Origin: Pseudomonas fluorescens
Lineage (GTDB): Bacteria; Pseudomonadota; Gammaproteobacteria; Pseudomonadales; Pseudomonadaceae
DNA length: 64,000 bases
Direction of reading: 5' to 3'
NCBI RefSeq assembly: GCF_000967965.1
Contig: NZ_LACC01000014.1
Location: forward strand, 1 to 64,000
Under the pieces are notes generated by a model. It made no database searches. It was not told the DNA's origin and was given only the letters and a program-made list of their open reading frames with translations. Of this stretch, positions 51,154-58,969 are shown piece after piece. Numbering within the stretch: the first letter of the stretch is position 1; every line of letters begins with the position of its first letter. The position numbers and the translations under genes are program-made.

Positions 51154-51894
51154 ATGAGTCGAGTAGCCCTTGTAACGGGTGCCTCACGCGGACTGGGCGA
51201 GTGCATCGCCCGCCGTCTGCACGCGGCGGGTTATCGCGTCGGCCTGGCCGATGTGCGCCTCGATGGCGTGCGGCATCTGGCCGCCGAGCTGGATGGCAGC
51301 GGCGCCACGGCCGTCGCCATCGAACTGGATGTGCGCAGCAAGGCCGACTTCCAGCGCGCCCGCGACCTGCTCGCCGCGCACTGGGGCGGCACTGACATTC
51401 TGGTGAACAACGCTGGCGTGTCGAAAGTCGCGGCGCTGATGGACATCACGCCGGAAGAATTCGACGAGTCGATGGCGATCAACCTGCGCGGCACCTTTGT
51501 TGCCTGCCAGGTGTTCGGCGCGCACTTCGCCGAGCGCGGCTTCGGGCGCATCGTCAACATTGCTTCGCTTGCCGGGCAGAACGGCGGCACCGCCACCGGC
51601 GCGCACTACGCGGCGGCCAAGGGTGGCGTGGCGACCCTGACCAAGGTCTTCGCCCGTGAACTGGCGCCCCAGGGCGTGACGGTCAACAGCATCTCGCCGG
51701 GTCCGCTGGACTTGCCTGTGGTGCGCGAGACCGTGGCTCCGGAGCGACTGGAACAGATCCTCAAGATGATCCCGGCCGGCACCCTCGGTGACCCCGAGTT
51801 CATCGCCGACAGCGTGTTGCTGTTGGTCGCCGACAACGCGACCTCTGTGACTGGCGCGTGCCTGGACGTCAACGGCGGTTTGTTCATGCGCTGA
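51154..51894 (+). CDS. iacE: IacE, short-chain dehydrogenase
   Basis: Oxidoreductase of 246 residues of the classical SDR family. The cofactor motif is LVTGASRGLGECIARRL, with VNNAGVSKVA, and the catalytic Tyr-Lys as HYAAAKGGVATL; the Ser is in IVNIASLAGQNGG. It probably oxidises a dihydrodiol intermediate with NAD(P)+. It is followed by a REPIN and iacF. Confidence 0.9.
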   Translation: MSRVALVTGASRGLGECIARRLHAAGYRVGLADVRLDGVRHLAAELDGSGATAVAIELDVRSKADFQRARDLLAAHWGGTDILVNNAGVSKVAALMDITPEEFDESMAINLRGTFVACQVFGAHFAERGFGRIVNIASLAGQNGGTATGAHYAAAKGGVATLTKVFARELAPQGVTVNSISPGPLDLPVVRETVAPERLEQILKMIPAGTLGDPEFIADSVLLLVADNATSVTGACLDVNGGLFMR

Positions 51895-51918
51895 GAAAGC
51901 AGGGGTGATTTAGAACCT

Positions 51919-52029
51919 GTGGCGAGGGAGCTTGCTCCCGCTGGGCTGCGAAGCGGCCCCCAAATATTGCTGACACTGAAGAGTTTTGCGACTGCTGCGC
52001 AGTCGAGCGGGAGCAAGCTCCCTCGCCAC
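51919..52029. repeat. REPIN between iacE and iacF
   Basis: GTGGCGAGGGAGCTTGCTCCCG with CTGGGCTGCGAAGCGGCCCC, and the inverse CGACTGCTGCGCAGTCGAGC with GAGCAAGCTCCCTCGCCAC. The gap without genes is about 200 bases and holds nothing else. Confidence 0.85.
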
Positions 52030-52097
52030 AGGGTGGTGCCTGGCTCAAGACTGTTAGCTGTCCGAATTAACCGAAATAACCAGTTTTAGGTGATGCA

Positions 52098-53048
52098 ATG
52101 ATGAAGGTGAAGATCGAAAGGATCGTCGACGAAGCGCTGGATATCCGTTCCTTTCGCCTCGTGCGCAGTGACGGCCAGCCGCTCGACACCTATGAACCGG
52201 GTGCCCACGTCGACCTGACCGGGCCGACCGGGGTGACCCGCCAGTATTCGCTGTGCAGCCCGCCACAGGATCGCCGTGCGTATCTGGTGGCGGTGAAGAA
52301 AGAGGCGCAGTCGCGCGGCGGTTCGCTGGCGCTGCACGAGCAAGTGGAAGAGGGCATGGAGCTGGAAATGGGTGCGCCGCGCAACCTGTTCCGTCTCGAT
52401 GAAAGTACCAGCGAACATGTGTTGTTCGCCGCCGGTATCGGTGTCACGCCGCTGCTGAGCATGGCCTACAAATTGGCGGAAAGCGGCCAGCCGTATCGCC
52501 TGCACTATTTCGCCCGCTCGGCGCAGTACGCGGCGTTTACCGAACTGTTGGCGACGAACTTTGCTGAATCTGTGGAGTTTCACTATGGCGTGGAGCCCGC
52601 GGATCTCGACGCAGCGTTGAGTGAATGCCTGGAGCGTGCCGGCAGCGCCGCCCACGTCTACACCTGCGGCCCGGCACCCTTCATGAACAAAGTGGTGGAA
52701 GTGGCGTCCCGCAGTCGCTCGGACGATGCCATTCACCTGGAACACTTCGCCGCAGACCCGGCCGCCAACAGCGCGCCGGCGGGTACGTTCGAAGTGGAAC
52801 TGGCCAGTTCCGGCGTGGTACTGCAAGTGCCGGCCAACGCCAGCCTGGTCGATGTGTTGCAGGCCTATGGTTGCGACATCGACACCGAGTGCCGCGAAGG
52901 CATCTGCGGCACCTGCATCGTCGAAGTGCTGGACGGCTTGCCGGAGCACCGCGACAACTGTCTGTCGAACAAGGAAAAGGCCTCCAACAAGCAGATTTGT
53001 GCCTGTGTATCACGGGCGCTTTCCGCTCGTCTGGTATTGGACCTTTAA
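52098..53048 (+). CDS. iacF: IacF, oxygenase reductase (FAD/NAD and 2Fe-2S)
   Basis: Reductase of 316 residues of the VanB type. The N-terminal FAD domain has TRQYSLCSPPQDRRAY, the NAD domain has LFAAGIGVTPLLSMA and YTCGPAPFMNKV, and the C-terminal plant ferredoxin has four Cys (TECREGICGTCIVEVLDG and SNKQICACVS). It supplies electrons to IacCD. A REPIN separates it from iacE, so it may be expressed at a different level. Confidence 0.9.
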   Translation: MMKVKIERIVDEALDIRSFRLVRSDGQPLDTYEPGAHVDLTGPTGVTRQYSLCSPPQDRRAYLVAVKKEAQSRGGSLALHEQVEEGMELEMGAPRNLFRLDESTSEHVLFAAGIGVTPLLSMAYKLAESGQPYRLHYFARSAQYAAFTELLATNFAESVEFHYGVEPADLDAALSECLERAGSAAHVYTCGPAPFMNKVVEVASRSRSDDAIHLEHFAADPAANSAPAGTFEVELASSGVVLQVPANASLVDVLQAYGCDIDTECREGICGTCIVEVLDGLPEHRDNCLSNKEKASNKQICACVSRALSARLVLDL

Positions 53049-53198
53049 CTGAAAGTCGACTGGAAAGCTTGGGCCGGAGCCTGTTGAATGGGCGCCCGGC
53101 GGCCGTCGAAGGAGGAGATGGCTACAGAAGTAACCGTTTTGACGAACCGCTCGATGAAGCGGTCGAAAAATAACAACAAAAACGTGAGGCTTGCGGAC

Positions 53199-54119
53199 AT
53201 GATTACAGCATCGACGGTGCGCAACGAGGCGTTCGAAAGTTGGTTGAGCCAGGTGAACCAGGCTTGTGGGCGTTTCGATGCCCAGGCGCTGGACACCGAT
53301 TTCTACGGCGAACTGGCAGAATTTCGCAGCGGTGCGATCAACCTCAGTGTGGTCGACATGGCGCACGTGCATTTGTACCGCACCAGCAAGGACGTCAGCA
53401 CCAGCAGCGACGGCCACTACTACGCGGTGTTCCAGCTGCGTGGCAGCTCGCAACTGGAGCAGGGCGACAACCGCGCGCAACTGGGCTGTGGCGACATCGC
53501 CCTGATCGACGCCAGCCGTCCCAGCGACATGATCTACAACGACGATTGCCGACAACTGTCGTTGATTCTTCCGCGCCAGGTGGTTGAGCGCGGTTCGCAC
53601 TTCAATGCCGTCAACTGCGCCACGCGCATCGCGGCCGGCAGCCCCCTGGCGGCGATGGCCAACAAGCTGGTGCTGGACACCCGCCAGCAGGACGGGCTGG
53701 ACATGCAGGAAAGCGAGGCCGTGCTCGATGCCCTGGCCAGTTTGTTGCTGCCGGGCATTAGCGCCCGCGACTGCGGTGCAGACGCCCATGAGCGGCAATT
53801 TCGCAAGATCATCGCCTTCATCGACGCGCACCTGAGCGACGAAGAACTGTGCCCCGAGCTGATTGCCCGTGAAGTCGGGATTTCCGTGCGCGGCCTGTAC
53901 CGGATGTTCTCCAAGCGCGGGCTGGTGGTGGCGCAATACATCAAGCACCGACGCCTGGATTTCTGCGCCGAAAACCTGCGCCGCGCCGATGTCGAGCAGA
54001 AGCTTTCGGCGCTGTGTTATGCGTGGGGGTTCTCGGATTCGAGCTACTTCTCGTCGGCGTTCAAATCGCGCTTCGGCGTGTCACCGGGTGCTTATCGCAA
54101 GCGGTATAGCCAGATCTGA
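53199..54119 (+). CDS. FeaR-like AraC-family regulator
   Basis: Regulator of 306 residues. Its layout matches E. coli FeaR, activator of aromatic amine oxidation, from FESWLSQVNQACGRFD at the N-terminus through SSQLEQGDNRAQLGCGDIAL and LVVAQYIKHRRLDFCAENL to FSDSSYFSSAFKSRFG and a C-terminal GAYRKRYSQ. The AraC-binding domain is N-terminal and two helix-turn-helix motifs are C-terminal. I chose the ATG at 53199 (MITASTVRNEAF) with a GTGAGG ribosome site; longer in-frame starts are possible. It lies between iacF and the response regulator. Confidence 0.88.
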   Translation: MITASTVRNEAFESWLSQVNQACGRFDAQALDTDFYGELAEFRSGAINLSVVDMAHVHLYRTSKDVSTSSDGHYYAVFQLRGSSQLEQGDNRAQLGCGDIALIDASRPSDMIYNDDCRQLSLILPRQVVERGSHFNAVNCATRIAAGSPLAAMANKLVLDTRQQDGLDMQESEAVLDALASLLLPGISARDCGADAHERQFRKIIAFIDAHLSDEELCPELIAREVGISVRGLYRMFSKRGLVVAQYIKHRRLDFCAENLRRADVEQKLSALCYAWGFSDSSYFSSAFKSRFGVSPGAYRKRYSQI

Positions 54120-54150
54120 CACCCGCCATTGATGTTGAGTCTGCCGGCCT

Positions 54151-54246
54151 CATCGCGAGCAGGCTCACTCCTACAGTGGATCTCCAGCGAACACAGAATT
54201 TGTGCCTGGCCGGGATCGACCTGTAGGAGCGAGCCTGCTCGCGATG
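54151..54246. repeat. REPIN
   Basis: CATCGCGAGCAGGCTCACTCCTAC and GTAGGAGCGAGCCTGCTCGCGATG between convergent genes. One arm has an A for G change. Confidence 0.85.
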
Positions 54247-54272
54247 GCGGCCTCATGACTGCCGCAGATCCC

Positions 54273-54902
54273 TCAGTGCCGCGCCGGCTCATCCACCGGT
54301 AAATGCAGCACCTCGCGCACCAGCATGGCGATGCTGCTCACGCCCATCTTCTCCTTGATCTTGGTGCGGTGCACATCAACGGTCTTCACGCTGATGTTCA
54401 GTTCCCGGGCAATCACCTTGCTGGCCTTGCCATCGATCACCAGCATCAACACTTCCCGCTCTCGGGTGGTCAGCAGTGCCAGCTTGCCCTGCAGGTTCTG
54501 ACGCTGCTGCTGATCGGCCTGGGCGTGCACGGCGGTCTTCAGCGCGGCCTGGATGCGGTCGATCATCTGTTGCGGGTTGTAGGGCTTCTCGACGAAATCC
54601 AGCGCGCCGTTCTTCATCGCCGTGACCGACATCGGAATGTCGCCATGGGCCGAGACGAAAATGGTCGGCAAGGTGCTGCCGCGCTGGTTGAGGATTTCCT
54701 GCAACTGGAAACCGCTGGTTTCCGGCATGCGCACGTCGAGCACCAGGCAGGCGGGCTGCTTGGGGTCGTACTGGCTGAGGAACTCTTCGGCGCCGGCAAA
54801 GCACTGCGCCTGCACGCTGACCGACTCCAGCAACCAGGCCAGTGAGGTTCGCAGGTCCTTGTCGTCGTCGACGATATAAACAATCGGTTTACGGATTTCC
54901 AT
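54273..54902 (-). CDS. FixJ-type response regulator
   Basis: Regulator of 209 residues. The receiver has IVYIVDDDKDLRTSL, the phospho-Asp in CLVLDVRMPETSG, and FVEKPYNPQQMI. The LuxR-type helix-turn-helix is LTTREREVLMLVIDGKASK with VHRTKIKEKMG. An ATG at 54902 (MEIRKPIVY) or a GTG at 54914 are possible starts. It is likely partner of the kinase at 44408, because no other cognate kinase is close, although the iac genes lie between them. It is convergent with the FeaR-like gene. Confidence 0.87.
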   Translation of the reverse strand: MEIRKPIVYIVDDDKDLRTSLAWLLESVSVQAQCFAGAEEFLSQYDPKQPACLVLDVRMPETSGFQLQEILNQRGSTLPTIFVSAHGDIPMSVTAMKNGALDFVEKPYNPQQMIDRIQAALKTAVHAQADQQQRQNLQGKLALLTTREREVLMLVIDGKASKVIARELNISVKTVDVHRTKIKEKMGVSSIAMLVREVLHLPVDEPARH

Positions 54903-55161
54903 CGGGGCTGCCACGAAAGTTTTCTAATTATTGTTTTCGCACGGGAGCGTGCGGCACGCATTGGCTCATCTTTCTGGAGCCAGTATGCAGAATACCCACT
55001 GTGGCCGGCCCTTGCGATAAAGAAACCACCTAGTCGACTAGCGGAAACCCAACCCTGCCATGGGGATCGTCAGAATGGTTGTACCGCGCCCGCAGCCTTA
55101 GTCTTGTTCCATCACCTACGGGCCGCAAGATAGCGGCCCTCCTGAAGGAAGGGGCATCGAC

Positions 55162-55674
55162 ATGGCCGACCTGAGCCAGCAGCAAATCGACTTTCGCAAC
55201 GCCATGGCGCAGCTGCCTGCCGCGGTGAACATCATCACCACCAACGGCCCCGGCGGTCGTTGCGGCATCACCGCCAGCGCCGTGTGCTCGGTGACCGACT
55301 CGCCGCCCACCGTGCTGGTGTGCGTCAACCGCAACAGCGCCACCCACGACGTGTTCCGCACCAACGGCCACCTGTGCGTCAACGTGCTGTGTGGCGAGCA
55401 GGAAGAACTGGCCCGTCATTTCGCCGGCATGACCAAGGTGCCGATGGACGAACGCTTCGCTTGGGACCTGTGGGACGACGGCGCCGCCGACGTGCCGGTG
55501 CTGCGCGATGCCCTGGTGCAGCTTGAGGGGCGGATCACCGAGTGCAAGGAAGTGGGCTCGCATTCGGTGATGTTCGTGGAACTGACGAAGGTTGGGGTGC
55601 GGGAGCCGCGCGACAGCCTGGTGTATTTCAACCGGTTGTTTCATCGCGTTGAGCATGCCGGGGCGCATTGCTGA
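55162..55674 (+). CDS. iacG: IacG flavin reductase
   Basis: Reductase of 170 residues of the HpaC-like FMN-binding fold: FRNAMAQLPAAVNIITTNG, CGITASAVCSVTDSPPTVLV, FRTNGHLCVNVL, HSVMFVELTKVGVRE. It makes the reduced flavin that IacA needs. It lies apart from the operon, divergent from the response regulator, as in some known iac loci. Its promoter is the 259-base gap upstream. Confidence 0.88.
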   Translation: MADLSQQQIDFRNAMAQLPAAVNIITTNGPGGRCGITASAVCSVTDSPPTVLVCVNRNSATHDVFRTNGHLCVNVLCGEQEELARHFAGMTKVPMDERFAWDLWDDGAADVPVLRDALVQLEGRITECKEVGSHSVMFVELTKVGVREPRDSLVYFNRLFHRVEHAGAHC

Positions 55675-55676
55675 TT

Positions 55677-55822
55677 GTGGCGAGGGAGCTTGCTCCCGCT
55701 GGGCTGCGAAGCGGCCCCAAAAGCTGAATCTGCGATGAGTCAGTCAAACCGCGGTTACCTGTTTTACGACTGCTGCGCAGCCGAGCGGGACGGTGCGGCG
55801 ATCCGACAAGCTCCCTCGCCAC
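55677..55822. repeat. REPIN of the GTGGCGAGGG family
   Basis: GTGGCGAGGGAGCTTGCTCCCG with CTGGGCTGCGAAGCGGCCCC, and CGACTGCTGCGCAGCCGAGC with CAAGCTCCCTCGCCAC. Its inner part is longer than the copy at 51919. Confidence 0.83.
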
Positions 55823-55849
55823 AAATGCGTCCGCTCGATATGCCTGTTT

Positions 55850-56176
55850 AACGGCTGTAGGCGTCACTTCCTGCAAGCTACAACGTCTTGCGTCGTTGCC
55901 TACAGGTACGCCAGAATCCGCCGGCTTGTGCGCCCTGGAGGCCATCGGTAACTTGGTCCGCGTCACTGATTCCCAGTGATCGGGTTTAGCAGCCCGTGGT
56001 GTTACGAAGCGCATCTGCATTCCAAACAGTCAGGTCTTTTCATGCCTGGACTTCATGGTAGCTGTGCGCAGGGCGTCTTCGGGCGCGCCGGTATCGTACT
56101 CCCCGGTCTGCTAACCTGCGCACAGCTGCCACCCATCGTTTAGCAGCGACTCGGTGACGGCTCCATTTTCGGAGTT
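55850..56176 (+). ncRNA. Structured leader RNA of DUF6124-type gene, copy B
   Basis: Aligns with the minus-strand segment 8310-7985. Visible helices: CTGTAGGC with GCCTACAG (55854-55904), GCAAG with CTTGC inside it, CGGG/CCCG (55981-55996), CAGG/CCTG (near 56030-56048), a 16-base helix 56057-56072 with 56115-56130, and GCGTC-TTCG-GGCGC (56073-56086) with a UUCG tetraloop. The long helix differs from copy A at positions 4, 5, 7 and 8 by full compensating changes. CTCC at 56161 can pair with GGAG at 56171, just before the gene start. Confidence 0.76.
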
Positions 56177-56182
56177 CGAAAC

Positions 56183-56479
56183 ATGTCAAAGGTTACCCCT
56201 GATCCACCAGACAACGATTCCTGCCCCAACCCGGGCCTGCACATCATGGCCGCCCCGCACAAACCCTCCACACTGTTCACCATCAACCCCGACATCGACA
56301 CCGAAACCCTGCTGGCCCACGCCTGCGAATCGCTGGCCTCGGCGAACGTGATGGTCAATGACCTGGCGGGTTTCCTGGAAGGTACGCACCGCAACACCCT
56401 GCTGGGCATCGCGCAAGTGATCATGCTGGGGGAGTTGGCGGTGAATCGGGCGCTGGACAGGCTTGATCCGGCGGGATAG
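56183..56479 (+). CDS. DUF6124-type small protein, copy 2
   Basis: Protein of 98 residues with a disordered Pro-rich N-terminus and the core FTINPDIDTETLLAHAC, ESLASANVMVNDLAGFLEG, NTLLGIAQVIMLGELAVNR. It is shorter at the N-terminus than the copy at 7614 but otherwise nearly the same. No signal peptide. Its function is unknown. Its leader is homologous with that of copy 1. Confidence 0.82.
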   Translation: MSKVTPDPPDNDSCPNPGLHIMAAPHKPSTLFTINPDIDTETLLAHACESLASANVMVNDLAGFLEGTHRNTLLGIAQVIMLGELAVNRALDRLDPAG

Positions 56480-56505
56480 CGGCTCTTGAGGCGGAAGGTA
56501 ATCCT

Positions 56506-56636
56506 GTGGCGAGGGAGCTTGCTCCCGCTGGGCTGCGAAGCAGCCCCAAAATCAGCCATTGCGGTGCTTCAGAAGTACCGCAATGACCGGGTTTACGACT
56601 GCTGCGCAGCCGAGCGGGAGCAAGCTCCCTCGCCAC
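56506..56636. repeat. REPIN of the GTGGCGAGGG family
   Basis: GTGGCGAGGGAGCTTGCTCCCG with CTGGGCTGCGAAGCAGCCCC, and CGACTGCTGCGCAGCCGAGC with AGCAAGCTCCCTCGCCAC. It lies between convergent genes. Confidence 0.85.
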
Positions 56637-56646
56637 AAAAGCATCG

Positions 56647-57678
56647 TTACTGCTGCAAATATTCCCGAGCCAACAAACAAGCCCGCTCAATCAACATCGG
56701 CGCCATTTCTATCGCCGTCGGCGTGCCCTGGCGGGTGTGAATCCAGCCCAGGTACGTGGTGCCGCGCAGCATCAGGAACAGCGCCAGTGTCCTGCGATCC
56801 GCCTCGGTCAGCGGCTTGACCGCGTTGTAGCCGTCGAGCAGCGCCGCCTTCATCTGCTCATAGCGCGGGTCATCCAGGCAGAAGTACAAGGCCGTGGCCA
56901 ACTCGAACATGTGCCAGCCAAACCCGGCATCGTCGAAGTCGATCAGGCGCAGGTGCGGGCCTTCGATCAGCAGGTTCTCGGGCACCAGGTCCGCGTGAAT
57001 CATGCCGAAGTTGCCCAGGTGCCGCCCGTATTGACGCAAGTTCTTGCGCGCCTTGCGCCGGGCCTGTTGCAACAGATCCCGCTGCTCATCGCTGAGCTGC
57101 GCAAGCTCCCAGAAACGCCCCCAGAACGGGTTGGCACCGATCAAGCCTTCTTCATCCCAGGCATGCCGGACAAACTCGTCTGGCTGTTGCCAATCCGCCG
57201 AGTGCAGATGGATGCGCGCAGCAATCGCACCGGCTTCGTTGAACAGGAAATCGATTTCAGTATCGGCCTGCACCCCGGCCTCGGAAGTGCCGGCGGTGGC
57301 GCCTGGCAGCCAGGCGAGCATGTCGATGTGCCGCGCCTCGCCGATGGCCTGGTGGGTGACTTCGATCAGATGGCTTTCATTTTGCGCACGGATAATCTGC
57401 GGCACGGTAATGCCTGCGCCGGCCAGGGCTTCCATCCATTGCAGCTCGGAGCGCAGCGCGGCCTCGCAGTGATAGCCATTGCGATGGATACGCAAGGCCA
57501 CCCGCTGACCGTCGTGGCGGCGGGCCGAGAACACCGCGTTCTCGCGAAACTTCACCAGTTCGATGTCGGCGAATTCGCCGTCCCACTGTTGCAGGGCATG
57601 GCGCGCCAGTTCGTGCAGACGGGTCACTTGCTGGTCATGGCTCAGGGTGTCGAATGCAAGGGTGTGGAATTCAGTCAT
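56647..57678 (-). CDS. APH-fold small-molecule kinase (hydroxylysine-kinase-like)
   Basis: Kinase of 343 residues with the aminoglycoside phosphotransferase/choline kinase fold. Features: ENAVFSARRHDGQRVALRIHR (phosphate-binding and Lys-like region), the catalytic loop GMIHADLVPENLLIEG and the metal site LRLIDFDDAGFGWH. It is arranged as kinase then class III aminotransferase-like gene then permease. In animals a related pair is hydroxylysine kinase (AGPHD1) with a PLP phospholyase, so phosphorylation of an amino alcohol is a reasonable guess. Confidence 0.83.
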   Translation of the reverse strand: MTEFHTLAFDTLSHDQQVTRLHELARHALQQWDGEFADIELVKFRENAVFSARRHDGQRVALRIHRNGYHCEAALRSELQWMEALAGAGITVPQIIRAQNESHLIEVTHQAIGEARHIDMLAWLPGATAGTSEAGVQADTEIDFLFNEAGAIAARIHLHSADWQQPDEFVRHAWDEEGLIGANPFWGRFWELAQLSDEQRDLLQQARRKARKNLRQYGRHLGNFGMIHADLVPENLLIEGPHLRLIDFDDAGFGWHMFELATALYFCLDDPRYEQMKAALLDGYNAVKPLTEADRRTLALFLMLRGTTYLGWIHTRQGTPTAIEMAPMLIERACLLAREYLQQ

Positions 57679-57688
57679 GGCAAAAGCC

Positions 57689-58969
57689 TCAAATCGCGCT
57701 CAGGGCGCTGTCCAGTGTGTCGACGAACAAGTCAGCGTGGTCGAGGCCGAACACCAGCGGCGGGCGCAGCTTGAGAATGTTGTCGCCGGCGCCGATCTTG
57801 CTGATCAGCACGCCGTTCTCGCGCATGTCGTTGACCACCTTGCGCGCCTCCAGTCCGGCCGGCTCCTTGCTGGCGTGGTCGCGCACCAGTTCCATGGCGA
57901 AGAACAGGCCCTTGCCGCGCACGTCGCCGATGATCGAGTGTTTGCTCGCCAACACTTGCAGGCGTTGCTGTACATAGGCGCCGACGTTTTGCGCATTCAT
58001 CAGCAGTTGCTGTTGCTCGATCACATCCAGCACCGCCATGCCCACCGCTGCCGCCACCGGCGAGCCGCCGAAGGTGTTGAAGTACATGGCGTGGCGACCG
58101 AAGGATTCGACCAGCGCCTTGTGGGTGATCAACCCGGCCAGGGGATAGCCGTTACCCATCGGTTTGCCGAGGGTGACGATGTCCGGCACCACGCCGTGGG
58201 CCTGATGGCCCCACAGGTGATCGCCGGTACGACCGAAACCGGACTGCACTTCATCAGCGATGAACAGGCCACCCGCAGCGCGGATCAGCGCCGCGGCCTT
58301 GTTGACGAAGCTGGCTGGAACCCGTGGCAAGCCTTCGTTGGCGAACAGGGTGTCGATCAGCAGCGCGGCGGGGCGAATACCCTGGGCCTGCATCGAGGCA
58401 ATGGCGGTGGCGATGTTGGCTGCGTATTGCTCGGCCAGTTGCGCCTCGGTGGTGCCGGCCGGTGCCCGGTACAGGCACGGAATCGGCACGGCGCGGGCGT
58501 GGGCGGCAAAGGGTTCCGGCGAGGGCAGGGCGGTGGTGACTTCGGCCAGTGACGCCGAGTTACCGTGGTAGTTGTAGTCGCTGACGATGATGCCGGTACC
58601 GCCACTGGCGAACCGCGCCAGGCGCAGCGCCAGTTCATTGGCCTCGCTGCCGGTGCAGGTGAACATCGCGGTGTCCAGCGGTTCGGCGAAGGTCGCGGTC
58701 AGGCGCTCGGCGTAGCGCACCACTTGTTCATCCAGGTAGCGGGTGTGGATGTTCAGCGTGGTGGCCTGGCGGTGCATGGCCTCGGTCACGTGGGGGTTGC
58801 AGTGACCGACGCAGGGCACGTTGTTGTAGACGTCGAGGTAGCGGCGGCCATCGACGTCGAACAGCCAGACGCCTTCGCCACGCACCAGATGCAGAGGTTT
58901 GTCGTAGAACAGCGGCGAGGCGCTGCCGAGCACGCGATGGCGGCGTTGTAGCAGAGTGTCTTCAGGCAT
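57689..58969 (-). CDS. Class III PLP aminotransferase/phospholyase-like enzyme
   Basis: PLP enzyme of 426 residues. Signature features: GSEANELALRLARFASGG, ADEVQSGFGRTGDHLWGHQ (PLP-binding Asp), the PLP Lys in IVTLGKPMGNGYP, and FNTFGGSPVAAAVGMAVL. It resembles the AGXT2L group, which includes ethanolamine-phosphate and phosphohydroxylysine phospholyases as well as true aminotransferases. It overlaps the permease gene upstream by 8 bases and is 10 bases before the kinase. Confidence 0.85.
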   Translation of the reverse strand: MPEDTLLQRRHRVLGSASPLFYDKPLHLVRGEGVWLFDVDGRRYLDVYNNVPCVGHCNPHVTEAMHRQATTLNIHTRYLDEQVVRYAERLTATFAEPLDTAMFTCTGSEANELALRLARFASGGTGIIVSDYNYHGNSASLAEVTTALPSPEPFAAHARAVPIPCLYRAPAGTTEAQLAEQYAANIATAIASMQAQGIRPAALLIDTLFANEGLPRVPASFVNKAAALIRAAGGLFIADEVQSGFGRTGDHLWGHQAHGVVPDIVTLGKPMGNGYPLAGLITHKALVESFGRHAMYFNTFGGSPVAAAVGMAVLDVIEQQQLLMNAQNVGAYVQQRLQVLASKHSIIGDVRGKGLFFAMELVRDHASKEPAGLEARKVVNDMRENGVLISKIGAGDNILKLRPPLVFGLDHADLFVDTLDSALSAI

